From assembly GCF_003131185.1 (NCBI RefSeq), contig NZ_QFFU01000012.1, positions 1 to 64,000 of the forward strand: a stretch of 64,000 nucleotides of DNA. Direction: 5' to 3'. The translations under genes and the position numbers were made by a program. The DNA comes from Pseudomonas ovata (GTDB lineage Bacteria > Pseudomonadota > Gammaproteobacteria > Pseudomonadales > Pseudomonadaceae). Below, piece after piece: positions 17,500 to 26,040 of this stretch. The notes under the pieces were generated by a model. The model saw nothing but the letters and a program-made list of their open reading frames with translations, was not told the DNA's origin and made no database searches. Numbering within the stretch: position 1 is the stretch's first letter; every line of letters begins with the position of its first letter.

Positions 17500-18570
17500 A
17501 TGATCATCAATAACGATAAATCCGCTGTCGAGCAGGATTTCTTCCTGCCTGAACTGTGCCTGCCCCAGGCCTTGCTGGTGCTGGTGGTACTGGCCGAGCT
17601 GCTGGTGCTGGCCCTTGTGCTGGTCGAGCCCATGCCTGGAGCCTTTCCCTGGGTGCGCCTGGCCCTGATGTCACTGTTCGTGCAGTGGATCGTCCTGCTC
17701 TCGGCCGCCTTGCTCTGCGGCCTGCGCCCTTGGCTGGCGCGCCTGCCGGCAGGCCTGGCGGGGCTTCTGGGCTGCCTGATGGTGGTGGGCCTGACGCTGC
17801 TGTGCACGGCCGTGACCGACGTCTGCCAGCTGTCCAGCCGGATTTCGCTGGAGGGGATGGTCGAGCGCTATATTCGTTATTCGCTGATTGCCTTGATCAT
17901 GTCGGCGCTGATGTTGCGCTACTTTTATCTGCAGAGTCAGTGGCGCAAGCAGCAGCAGGCCGAGCTGCGGGCCAGGATCGAAGCGCTGCAGGCGCGTATC
18001 CGGCCGCATTTTCTGTTCAATACGCTTAACAGTATTGCCAGCCTTGTCGCCAGTGATCCGGTCAAGGCCGAGCAGGCGGTGCTGGATCTGTCCGACCTGT
18101 TCCGGGCCAGCCTGGCACGCCCCGGAACGCTGGTGAGCTGGCGCGAGGAGCTGGAATTGGCCAGGCGATATTTATCGATCGAACAATATCGCCTTGGCGA
18201 GCGTCTACAGTTGGACTGGGCGGTGAGTGAGATTGACGATGACTTGCCGATTCCCCAGCTAACCTTGCAACCATTGCTGGAAAACGCCCTGACCTATGGC
18301 ATCGCCCCACGCATCGAAGGCGGCGTGGTGCGGGTCGAGGCAGATTACGAAAGGGGAGTGTTCATATTGTGCGTCAGCAATCCTTATGACGAAGTTGCCC
18401 CACGGCAGACGTCCAGCGGCACCCACCAGGCCCTGTCGAACATAGGTGCACGTATTACGGCACTTTTCGGTCCGCAGGCCAGTCTGAGCGTGGAGCGCCG
18501 TGACGGCCGTCACTACACCTGTCTACGCTATCCTTGTGCGAGACTCACGCAGGAAGCCAAAGCAATATGA
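17500..18570 (+). CDS. algZ: Sensor kinase AlgZ/FimS (LytS-type)
   Basis: 356-residue membrane histidine kinase pairing with AlgR, controlling twitching motility, alginate and virulence traits in P. aeruginosa. About four to five hydrophobic spans occupy residues 20-140. The His_kinase (PF06580) block RPHFLFNTLNSIA places the phospho-acceptor at His170. The C-terminal ATPase core (QPLLENALTYGI) lacks parts of the classical G boxes, as is typical of this subfamily. Its TGA stop overlaps the algR ATG (ATGA), implying coupled translation. Confidence 0.92.
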   Translation: MIINNDKSAVEQDFFLPELCLPQALLVLVVLAELLVLALVLVEPMPGAFPWVRLALMSLFVQWIVLLSAALLCGLRPWLARLPAGLAGLLGCLMVVGLTLLCTAVTDVCQLSSRISLEGMVERYIRYSLIALIMSALMLRYFYLQSQWRKQQQAELRARIEALQARIRPHFLFNTLNSIASLVASDPVKAEQAVLDLSDLFRASLARPGTLVSWREELELARRYLSIEQYRLGERLQLDWAVSEIDDDLPIPQLTLQPLLENALTYGIAPRIEGGVVRVEADYERGVFILCVSNPYDEVAPRQTSSGTHQALSNIGARITALFGPQASLSVERRDGRHYTCLRYPCARLTQEAKAI

Positions 18571-19313
18571 ATGTCCTGATCGTTGATGACGAACCCCTGG
18601 CCCGGGAAAGATTGAGCCGCCTGGTCGGCGAAATCGAGGGCTACCGGGTCCTGGAACCCAGCGCCGCCAATGGTGATGAAGCCCTGGCGCTGATCGAAAG
18701 CCACAAGCCGGACATTGTCCTGCTCGATATCCGCATGCCTGGCCTCGACGGCCTGCAGGTCGCTGCCAGACTGTGCGAGCGCGAAGCCCCGCCCGCCGTT
18801 GTTTTCTGCACCGCACACGATGAATTTGCCCTGGAAGCTTTCCAGGTCAGTGCGGTGGGCTACCTGGTCAAGCCGGTGCGTCCCGAGCATCTGTCCGAGG
18901 CCCTGAAAAAAGCCGAGCGGCCCAATCGCGTGCAGTTGGCCGCCATGACCCGTCCTGCGGCCGAGAGCGGCAATGGCCCGCGCACGCACATCAGTGCGCG
19001 GACCCGCAAGGGCATCGAGCTGATCCCGCTGGATCAGGTCATCTTCTTTATTGCCGACCACAAGTACGTGACCTTGCGTCACGAGGGCGGCGAAGTACTG
19101 CTCGATGAACCCCTCAAGGCGCTGGAGGACGAGTTCGGTGATCGTTTCGTGCGCATCCACCGCAATGCCCTGGTGGCCCGCGAGCGGATCGAACGACTGC
19201 AGCGCACGCCACTGGGGCATTTCCAGCTGTACCTCAAGGGCCTCAATGGTGATGCCCTGGTGGTCAGCCGTCGCCATGTGGCAGGGGTGCGCAAGATGAT
19301 GCAGCAACTCTAG
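18567..19313 (+). CDS. algR: Response regulator AlgR (LytTR DNA-binding)
   Basis: 248-residue regulator. The receiver domain (MNVLIVDDEPLARERLSRLV) has its phosphorylation site at about Asp54 in VLLDIRMPGLDG and the signalling Thr/Lys in CTAHDE and LVKPVRPEHL. A linker leads to a C-terminal LytTR domain (residues 145-245, ISARTRKGIELIPLDQVIFF and RFVRIHRNALV). It activates fimU, algD and other targets in P. aeruginosa. The start at 18567 gives the exact AlgR N-terminus and overlaps algZ by 4 bases. Confidence 0.95.
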   Translation: MNVLIVDDEPLARERLSRLVGEIEGYRVLEPSAANGDEALALIESHKPDIVLLDIRMPGLDGLQVAARLCEREAPPAVVFCTAHDEFALEAFQVSAVGYLVKPVRPEHLSEALKKAERPNRVQLAAMTRPAAESGNGPRTHISARTRKGIELIPLDQVIFFIADHKYVTLRHEGGEVLLDEPLKALEDEFGDRFVRIHRNALVARERIERLQRTPLGHFQLYLKGLNGDALVVSRRHVAGVRKMMQQL

Positions 19314-19616
19314 AGCGTTTGACGATCGGGCATGGCAAACGACCTGATGTCCGTTTGACCTGCCTGGCGTTAACAAGCAATTGCGTGCTGTTTTCAACAC
19401 AGCATGGTCGCTGCCCTGGCGACTATCATTGCCTGTCCCAACACGCCCTGTATCGCCGCGGCGTTGCCCGGTCACGATGCATGAGCCACTGAACGTGCCG
19501 GCGGGCGTCGATTTCATTGACGGGTGTCAGGCCATGCCCGGACTTTACCGGCGGCGCTGAAGCCCCAGCAACTGAACTGTTATCATCGACAGTCTTTACC
19601 CTGTACGGATTGATTC
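19314..19616 (+). promoter_or_regulatory. algR-hemC intergenic region
   Basis: 303 bases with no gene. It presumably contains the hemC promoter. A CCGTTTGAC sequence at 19351-19359 matches the AlgR half-site CCGTTCGTC at 7 of 9 positions. No terminator with a clear T-run was found after algR. Confidence 0.4.
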
Positions 19617-20558
19617 ATGTCCACTCGCGAAATCCGCATTGCGACCCGCAAGAGCGCGCTGGCGCTCTGGCAGGCCGAATACGTCAAGGCCCGGCTCGAA
19701 CAGGCCCATCCCGGTCTGGCAGTGAGCCTGGTGCCCATGGTCAGTCGTGGCGACAAGCTGCTTGACTCGCCGCTGGCAAAAATCGGCGGCAAGGGCTTGT
19801 TCGTCAAGGAACTGGAAACCGCCCTGCTGGAAAACGAAGCCGACATCGCCGTGCATTCCATGAAGGATGTACCGATGGCCTTTCCCGAAGGGCTGGGGCT
19901 GTTCTGCATCTGCGAGCGTGAAGACCCACGCGACGCCTTTGTATCCAACCGTTTCACCAGCCTCGACCAATTGCCGGCCGGCAGCATCGTCGGCACCTCC
20001 AGCCTGCGTCGCCAGGCGCAACTGCTGGCACTGCGGCCCGACCTGCAGGTCCGCTTCCTGCGTGGCAATGTGAACACCCGCCTGGCCAGGCTCGATGCCG
20101 GCGAGTACGACGCGATCATCCTGGCTGCCGCCGGCCTGATCCGCCTGGGCTTCGAGGCGCGCATCACTGCCAGCCTGTCGATCGAAGACAGCCTGCCTTC
20201 CGGTGGCCAGGGCGCGGTCGGCATCGAATGCCGCACCCTTGATGCCGACATCCACGCCTTGCTGGCCCCCTTGCACCATGCCGACACCGCCCTGCGGGTC
20301 TCGGCCGAGCGCGCCCTCAACCGTCACCTCAACGGCGGCTGCCAGGTGCCGATTGCCTGCTACGCCGTGCTTGAAGGCGAGCAATTGTGGCTGCGCGGGC
20401 TGGTGGGCGAACCTGATGGCGGCCTGTTGCTGCGGGCCGAGGCACGTGGCTCACGCGATGCCGCCCAGGCCCTTGGCGTGCAAGTGGCCGAAGACCTGCT
20501 GGCCCAGGGTGCCGGGCGAATCCTGCAAACCCTCTACGGCGAGGCGGATGAGCAATGA
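19617..20558 (+). CDS. hemC: Hydroxymethylbilane synthase (porphobilinogen deaminase)
   Basis: 313-residue heme-pathway enzyme that condenses four porphobilinogens. It shows the N-terminal IRIATRKSALALWQAEYV, the catalytic-Asp region FVKELETALLENEADIAVHS, RRQAQLLALRPDL for substrate binding and NGGCQVPIACYA with the cofactor-attachment Cys. It heads hemC-hemD-hemX-hemY; its stop overlaps the hemD start by 4 bases. Confidence 0.97.
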   Translation: MSTREIRIATRKSALALWQAEYVKARLEQAHPGLAVSLVPMVSRGDKLLDSPLAKIGGKGLFVKELETALLENEADIAVHSMKDVPMAFPEGLGLFCICEREDPRDAFVSNRFTSLDQLPAGSIVGTSSLRRQAQLLALRPDLQVRFLRGNVNTRLARLDAGEYDAIILAAAGLIRLGFEARITASLSIEDSLPSGGQGAVGIECRTLDADIHALLAPLHHADTALRVSAERALNRHLNGGCQVPIACYAVLEGEQLWLRGLVGEPDGGLLLRAEARGSRDAAQALGVQVAEDLLAQGAGRILQTLYGEADEQ

Positions 20559-21319
20559 GCGCCTGGCGCCTGTTGCTGACGCGCCCTGCCGAAGAGTCGG
20601 CAGCGGTGGCTCAGGTACTGGCCGAGCATGGTATTTTCACCCGCAGCCTGCCGTTGCTGGCCACGGAGCCTTTGCCGTTGGACGACGCGCATCGCGCAAT
20701 GATCTTTGAGCTGATGCAGTTTCAGGCGGTGATCGTGGTCAGCAAGCCGGCCGCCCGCCTGTGCCTGGAACTGCTCGATGAAATCTGGCCGCAGCCACCC
20801 CAGCAACCATGGTTCTGTGTGGGCGCCGGCACCGGCAGGCTGCTGCTCGACTACGGCCTGCAGGATGTCAGCTGGCCGCAGCAGGGCGACGACAGCGAAG
20901 CACTGTTGGCACTGCCGCATCTGCAAGAGGCCATCGCCATACCGGGAAGCCGTGTGTTAATCATGCGCGGTGACGAGGGACGCGAATGGATGGCCGAGCG
21001 TTTGCGCGAGCAAGGCGTCAGGGTCCGGTACCTGCCGCTGTACCGCCGCTATTTGCCCGTTTACCCGCCGCAGGCCCTGTTCGGGCAGGTCGAGGGGGAA
21101 CGCTTGAACGGGCTGGTGGTCAGCAGTGGGCAGGGTCTTGAGCATCTGCTCCAGATGGCGGGGGAGCGCTGGCCTGAGCTGGCCGGGCTGCCGCTGTTTG
21201 TACCGAGCCCGCGGGTTGCGCAACTGGCGCATGCCGCCGGGGCTCGAAGGGTTGTTGACTGTCGTGGCGCCAGCGCCACGGCCTTGCTGGAGGCTTTGCG
21301 GGCAACGCCCGCCTGTTGA
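20555..21319 (+). CDS. hemD: Uroporphyrinogen-III synthase
   Basis: 254-residue enzyme that cyclises hydroxymethylbilane to uroporphyrinogen III. HemD sequences are weakly conserved, but the start WRLLLTRPAEESAAVAQVLA, the two-domain arrangement and RGDEGREWMAERLREQGVRV are typical. ATGA overlap with hemC indicates translational coupling. Confidence 0.93.
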   Translation: MSAWRLLLTRPAEESAAVAQVLAEHGIFTRSLPLLATEPLPLDDAHRAMIFELMQFQAVIVVSKPAARLCLELLDEIWPQPPQQPWFCVGAGTGRLLLDYGLQDVSWPQQGDDSEALLALPHLQEAIAIPGSRVLIMRGDEGREWMAERLREQGVRVRYLPLYRRYLPVYPPQALFGQVEGERLNGLVVSSGQGLEHLLQMAGERWPELAGLPLFVPSPRVAQLAHAAGARRVVDCRGASATALLEALRATPAC

Positions 21320-21367
21320 TCGACGAAGTGTCGCTGCCAGCGGCACCCAATTGCAAAGGACGGATAC

Positions 21368-22507
21368 GTGAGCGAAACAGCCTTGCCCAAAGACGAAGAA
21401 TCGGTGTCGAAAACATCGACCCCAACGCCCGAACCCAAGCGCCGCGAGCGCTCGGGCAATCGCACCAGCGGCCTGGCGGTCGTGGCCTTGTTGCTGGGCA
21501 TTGCCGGCGTCGGCGTGGCCGGCTGGGGCGTATGGCAACTGCGTATGCTGCAGGCTGGCCATATACAACAGCGCAGCGAGGTGCAGGACATTGCCGAACA
21601 GACGCTGGCGCTGACACGCAATGACCAGCAACTGACGGCGCGCCTGGCGCAATTCCCGCCCGCCGACCAGCTTGAAGACAGCCGCCGCCTGGTGGCGCAA
21701 CTGCAGGGCGACCAGCAGCGCCTGAGCCAGCGCCTGGAAGGCGTACTGGGCGCCAGCCGCAAGGACTGGCGCCTGGCCGAGGCCGAGCACCTGCTGCGCC
21801 TGGCCAGCCTGCGCCTGTCGGCCCTGCAGGACATCAACAGTGCCCGGGCCCTGGTGCAGGGCGCCGATGAAATCCTGCGCGAACAGGACGATCCGGGGTC
21901 CTTCGGCGCCCGCGAACAACTGGCCAAGAGCCTGACAGCCCTGCGCAGCATCGAACAACCCGACCGCACCGGCCTGTTCCTGCAACTGGCCGCCCTGCGC
22001 GAGCAGGCCGCGCAGCTCAATGCACTGGCACCCGAGTATGAAGACAAGGGCGGCTCGCTGTTCGGCCTGACCCCCACCCAACCCACCAACCCGGCCGACA
22101 GTGAAGAGCATTACTGGGCCAAATGGTGGGAACAGATCTCGCACTACATCCGTATCGACTTCAACGCTGAAAAGGACATTCGTCCTGTGCTCGCAGGCCA
22201 GAGCCTGGCCCAGGTACGCCTGGCCCTGACCCTGGCCATGGAGCAGGCGCAGTGGGCCGCCCTCAATGGCGAGCCGCAGATTTATGCGGCGGCCATCAAA
22301 GAGGCGCGCAGCGTGCTGACGGCCAACTTCAACAAGGACAACCCGCAGAGCAAGGCCATCGCCGAGCGTCTCGATGCACTGGTGGACCAGCCAGTCTCGG
22401 TCATGACGCCTGACCTGGCGCAGAGCCTCAGCGCGGTACAGGCCTACCTGGAGCGTCGCCATGGCGCGTCGCAGCCGACCGAAACGCAGCGAGGCACCAG
22501 CCCATGA
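21368..22507 (+). CDS. hemX: HemX-like membrane protein
   Basis: 379-residue protein of the HemX family (PF04375). It is often named uroporphyrinogen-III C-methyltransferase but shows no SAM-binding methyltransferase motifs. A charged cytoplasmic N-terminus with Thr/Pro (residues 1-35) leads to one membrane span (36-57) and a long helical periplasmic domain (DWRLAEAEHLLRLASLRLSA). It starts at GTG 21368. The stop overlaps hemY by ATGA. The role in heme assembly or in the envelope is unresolved. Confidence 0.88.
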   Translation: MSETALPKDEESVSKTSTPTPEPKRRERSGNRTSGLAVVALLLGIAGVGVAGWGVWQLRMLQAGHIQQRSEVQDIAEQTLALTRNDQQLTARLAQFPPADQLEDSRRLVAQLQGDQQRLSQRLEGVLGASRKDWRLAEAEHLLRLASLRLSALQDINSARALVQGADEILREQDDPGSFGAREQLAKSLTALRSIEQPDRTGLFLQLAALREQAAQLNALAPEYEDKGGSLFGLTPTQPTNPADSEEHYWAKWWEQISHYIRIDFNAEKDIRPVLAGQSLAQVRLALTLAMEQAQWAALNGEPQIYAAAIKEARSVLTANFNKDNPQSKAIAERLDALVDQPVSVMTPDLAQSLSAVQAYLERRHGASQPTETQRGTSP

Positions 22508-23748
22508 AGCGCTTCTACGTTCTGCTGTTCATTGCCATCGCCGTCGCCGCACTGATTGGCATCGGCATGGCCGAGCACGCCGGTTATGTGCTCATTTCGT
22601 ACCAGAACTTCCGTTTCGAATCGAGCCTGTGGGCGGCGCTGGGCCTGTTGCTGGCCCTCTGGCTGGTGGTGCTGATCGTGCGCCTGGCGATCAGGCTGCT
22701 GACCACCTCCGGTGGCGTGGTCAACCCCTGGTCGCGCCGCAATCGTCATCGCCGTGTGCAGGTGGCGATCGAACAAGGCCAGATGGACCTGGCCGAAGGT
22801 CGCTGGGCCAGCGCCCAGCGCCATTTGCACCGCGCTGCCGAGGCCGATCCCCAGCCATTGCTGTATTACATCGGCGCTGCACGCGCCGCCAACGAGCAAG
22901 GCCGCTACGAAGACAGCGACAGCCTCCTGGAGCGGGCCTTGCAGCGCCAGCCGCATGCCGAACTGGCCATTGCGCTGACCCATGCGCAGTTGCAACAGGA
23001 CCGCGGTGACACCGACGCGGCCCTGGTCACCCTGCAGGCCATGCAGCAGAACCATCCGCACAACCCGCAGGTGCTGCGTCAATTGCATCGACTGTATCAA
23101 CTGCGTGGCGACTGGCCGGAACTGATCCGTCTGATGCCCGAGCTGCGCAAGGACAAGGTGCTGCCGCCGGCAGAGCTGGCCGAGCTGGAACGCCGTGCCT
23201 GGGGTGAAAATCTCAGCCTGTCGGCCTGGCGCGAGGCCGAAGAAGGCGCCAGCACCGGCCTGGCCTCGCTGGACAAGGCCTGGAAAGCCCTGACCTCGGC
23301 GCAGCGCCAGGAACCGGCGCTGGTGCTGGCCTATGCCGAGCAATTGCGGCGCCTCAACGCCCATGCCCAGGCCGAAGAAGTGCTGCGCACGGCTCTCAAG
23401 CGCGACTACGACAGCCACCTGGCACGGCTCTACGGGCTGGTGCACGGCAGCGACAATGGCAAGCAGTTGCAGGCGGCCGAAGGCTGGCTCAAACAGCACC
23501 CCAAGGACCCGAGCCTGCTGCTGACTCTGGGTCGCATCTGCCTGCAGGGCCGCTTATGGGGCAAGGCACGCGACTACCTCGAAAGCAGCCTGCGCCTGCA
23601 GCCCAACCCGGAAACCTGTGCGGAGCTGGCACGCTTGCTGGCGCAGATGGGCGAGACCGAGCGCAGCAACCAGTTGTTCCAGCAAGGCCTTGGCATGCTC
23701 GACGAACGCTTCCTGGCCAGCCCCCTGCCGGCCCTGGCCCGCGCTTGA
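22504..23748 (+). CDS. hemY: HemY-like TPR membrane protein
   Basis: 414-residue protein of the proteobacterial HemY family, not the oxygen-dependent protoporphyrinogen oxidase of the same name. Two N-terminal membrane spans (about residues 5-25 and 40-65) precede a helical TPR-like domain (RWASAQRHLHRAAEADPQPL, LYYIGAARAANEQGRYEDSD and later repeats). It is thought to support coproporphyrin/heme metabolism. It is the last gene of the operon, and an inverted repeat follows. Confidence 0.9.
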   Translation: MKRFYVLLFIAIAVAALIGIGMAEHAGYVLISYQNFRFESSLWAALGLLLALWLVVLIVRLAIRLLTTSGGVVNPWSRRNRHRRVQVAIEQGQMDLAEGRWASAQRHLHRAAEADPQPLLYYIGAARAANEQGRYEDSDSLLERALQRQPHAELAIALTHAQLQQDRGDTDAALVTLQAMQQNHPHNPQVLRQLHRLYQLRGDWPELIRLMPELRKDKVLPPAELAELERRAWGENLSLSAWREAEEGASTGLASLDKAWKALTSAQRQEPALVLAYAEQLRRLNAHAQAEEVLRTALKRDYDSHLARLYGLVHGSDNGKQLQAAEGWLKQHPKDPSLLLTLGRICLQGRLWGKARDYLESSLRLQPNPETCAELARLLAQMGETERSNQLFQQGLGMLDERFLASPLPALARA

Positions 23749-23755
23749 GGCTGAC

Positions 23756-23783
23756 GTTCGCGCAAGAGCCTTCTTGCGCGAAC
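23756..23783. terminator. Hairpin after hemY
   Basis: Perfect inverted repeat GTTCGCGCAAG / CTTGCGCGAAC with a 6-base loop, 8 bases past the hemY stop. There is no T-run, so it may stabilise the mRNA end or be a repeat rather than an intrinsic terminator. Confidence 0.5.
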
Positions 23784-23980
23784 GCCTTGCCGGCCCGGCG
23801 GGGGAATTGCCCGGCAAATACTGTGTATGAAGATAATTCGTACATGAAAATGTAATAAAACCTGATTCATGGGTGTTTGTTTTCGCGTGCAGCTATCAAC
23901 ATCCTGGCGCGCGGCTGCCTTGAAAGCTCTGTGCGCTTTCCTCTACCGTAGCCCCCCTTGTTTCCCGTTACGGATTTGTC

Positions 23981-24511
23981 ATGCACCCGGCCCGCACGCG
24001 CTTTCTGTTCTGTCTGGCGTTCATCGCCTGTGCAACATCCGTCGGCGCGGCGGTCTACCTGCAGTTCACCTACAACCTCACGCCTTGCCTGTTATGCCAT
24101 GTGCAACGAGCGCTGCTGCTTGCCTGCGCCCTGATCTGCCTGGCCGCTGCCGTGCACGGCCCCACGACCCTGCGCACCTGGCATCGCTATGCGCTGGCGC
24201 TGCTGGTCGTGGCCCTGCTTGGCGCCGGTGTCGCAGGCGCTCATATCGGCTCGCAGACCTCGCCCCCCGAGCAACTGGCCCTGGCCGTCACCCACGTCAA
24301 GGAAGGTTTCAGCCTGCTCGCGCGGCCGGCCTGGGGAGGCATTCTGGAGCACGCACTGCTGAGCTGTGCCGAGATCAACTGGTCGCTGTTCGGTATCAGC
24401 CTGCCGGAGTGGAGCCTGCTGGCGTTTGTCGGGGCAATCCTGCTGGCGCTGTATCTGCTGCTGGTCGAAATACCCCGCAAGATATTGCCCAAGGATCAAA
24501 CGCTTGTATGA
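23981..24511 (+). CDS. dsbH: DsbB-family protein (DsbH), missing one redox cysteine
   Basis: 176-residue inner-membrane protein of the DsbB family, which reoxidises DsbA with quinone. Four membrane spans are apparent. The first periplasmic loop has the quinone-proximal pair Cys36-x2-Cys39 (TPCLLC). The second loop normally carries a second pair (E. coli Cys104 and Cys130). Here only Cys129 (LLSCAEINWSLFG) is present, and the stretch SQTSPPEQLALAVTHVKEGF has no cysteine. Position between hemY and algQ matches P. aeruginosa dsbH. Activity as a normal DsbB is therefore doubtful. Confidence 0.85.
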   Translation: MHPARTRFLFCLAFIACATSVGAAVYLQFTYNLTPCLLCHVQRALLLACALICLAAAVHGPTTLRTWHRYALALLVVALLGAGVAGAHIGSQTSPPEQLALAVTHVKEGFSLLARPAWGGILEHALLSCAEINWSLFGISLPEWSLLAFVGAILLALYLLLVEIPRKILPKDQTLV

Positions 24512-24681
24512 ACTTTCTCGACCTCATCGCTTGAAGCCCTTATCCTGCGGGCATAATCTGGCTCGCACGCGTCAATCCAAGTCTGTTGTCATGACGCTCA
24601 TTCAGGCTCGGTTTACACAGATCGGGTACGACTTGATGCCGGTACAGGACTGCATGCCCCCTGAAGGGAAGAGAGATCATC

Positions 24682-25140
24682 ATGCTGGAAAGTTGTCAGA
24701 ATGCTCAGGAACGCTGGGGCGGGGTCAATCTGCTGATCGATCGCTGGCTTCACAATCGTCACGAACTGATCCAGGCCTACGATGCGCTGGGCGGAACGCC
24801 CGAGTCCCTGCGGGACCGCTCGGCCAAGCAGGACTTCTGTCAATTGCTGGTCGACTACGTGTCGGCGGGGCATTTCGAGGTCTATGAACAACTGAGCAAC
24901 GAGGCCAAGGCGTTCAACGACGAGCGCGGGCTGGAACTGGCCGATACGCTCATCCCGCGCCTGGAGGCCTTGACGCAACTGGCGCTGGCGTTCAACGACC
25001 ATTGTGATCACGGTGATTCGTCAGCCGATTGCGCCAGCGAGTTCAAGACCCTGGGCGGGCTGTTGCATGAGCGCTTCGAGCTTGAAGACTGCCTGATCGA
25101 GGTGCTGCACACCTCGCACAAGGAACAGGCCAGCGCGTAA
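24682..25140 (+). CDS. algQ: Anti-sigma-70 factor AlgQ (Rsd family)
   Basis: 152-residue Rsd/AlgQ protein that binds region 4 of sigma-70 and affects alginate and siderophore expression in P. aeruginosa. The N-terminus LESCQNAQERWGGVNLLIDRWLHNR contains the sigma-contacting residues, and QDFCQLLVDYVSAGHFEVYE is typical. It is monocistronic and faces the FKBP gene. The start follows AGGGAAGAGAG. Confidence 0.93.
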   Translation: MLESCQNAQERWGGVNLLIDRWLHNRHELIQAYDALGGTPESLRDRSAKQDFCQLLVDYVSAGHFEVYEQLSNEAKAFNDERGLELADTLIPRLEALTQLALAFNDHCDHGDSSADCASEFKTLGGLLHERFELEDCLIEVLHTSHKEQASA

Positions 25141-25151
25141 CGCCAACGGGG

Positions 25152-25826
25152 TTACGACGACACGGCGACCAGTTCGATCTCGAACACCAGTGGTGTAAAC
25201 GGGTCGATCAGGTCGCCCGCCCCTTCGGCGCCATAGGCTTGTGCCGAGGGAATCACCAAACGCCATTTCGCCCCGGTCGGCATGTCCTGCAAGGCCGTGG
25301 TCCAGCCACTGATCACACTGTCCAGGCGGAACCATTGCGGCTGGCTGCTCTGGTCAAACACCGTGCCGTCCGGCAGATGCCCTACATAGCGCACTTCCAC
25401 CCGGCCGTTGGCATCGGGCCTGGGCCCGTCACCGTGCACCAGCTCGGTCATCAGAATGCCGTCGGCCAGGACCTTGACGCCAGGCCTGGCCTTTTCCGCG
25501 TCCATGAAACGCCGTTCGGCACTGAGTGCCGCCTCGGTCTGCGAGTCGGTGCCCGCAGCTTCGGCCTGCGCCATCGCGGCATCATGATCGGCCAGGATCT
25601 GGTCGATTCGCGCTTGCTTGAGTGCCAGGGGCTTGCCCTGATACGCCTGCTTCAAGCCATCGACCAGGGCAGTCAGGTCAAGGTCCGGCACCTCCTGACG
25701 CATGCGCTCGCCCAGGCTCGCCCCCAGGCTGTACGCCAGGTCATGGGCGTCGTTGGCAGCCGGATTTTCGGCCGCCTGTCCCAGCGGCAGCACAAGCAAT
25801 AACGACATCAACAAGTAGCGCGACAT
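25152..25826 (-). CDS. FKBP-type peptidyl-prolyl isomerase, periplasmic
   Basis: 224-residue exported prolyl isomerase. Signal peptide residues 1-18 (ends GQA). The N-terminal helical dimerisation domain is like FkpA/FklB (YSLGASLGERMRQE). The C-terminal FKBP domain (residues 120-222) includes VEVRYVGHLPDGTVFDQSSQ, the GWTTALQDMP binding-pocket motif and AYGAEGAGDLI. It lies between algQ and algP as in P. aeruginosa. Its tail TPLVFEIELVAV is complete. Confidence 0.92.
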   Translation of the reverse strand: MSRYLLMSLLLVLPLGQAAENPAANDAHDLAYSLGASLGERMRQEVPDLDLTALVDGLKQAYQGKPLALKQARIDQILADHDAAMAQAEAAGTDSQTEAALSAERRFMDAEKARPGVKVLADGILMTELVHGDGPRPDANGRVEVRYVGHLPDGTVFDQSSQPQWFRLDSVISGWTTALQDMPTGAKWRLVIPSAQAYGAEGAGDLIDPFTPLVFEIELVAVSS

Positions 25827-26040
25827 GGAGGCTCTCCGGCTGAGAAGGCTGTGATTATGCCAGTACCGACAGCGTTACGCAGAGAGCGGCCCGGGTGAAA
25901 TTTTGCACAGACGGCTCAAACCCCCGGCCATTGCAGGTGGCGCCGTGCAACAGCGGACTGTTCATGCTGTCAACAGCGCTAGCGGCGCTGCAGGCAGAGG
26001 TCTAGTATGAGCCGCTATTTCGCCAGCCCGGAGGTAAGTC

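Noticed and set aside
21368..22507. Annotation of the third heme-operon gene as a true uroporphyrinogen methyltransferase
   Set aside because: It has one membrane span and a helical domain but no SAM-binding motifs; only the traditional HemX name is kept.
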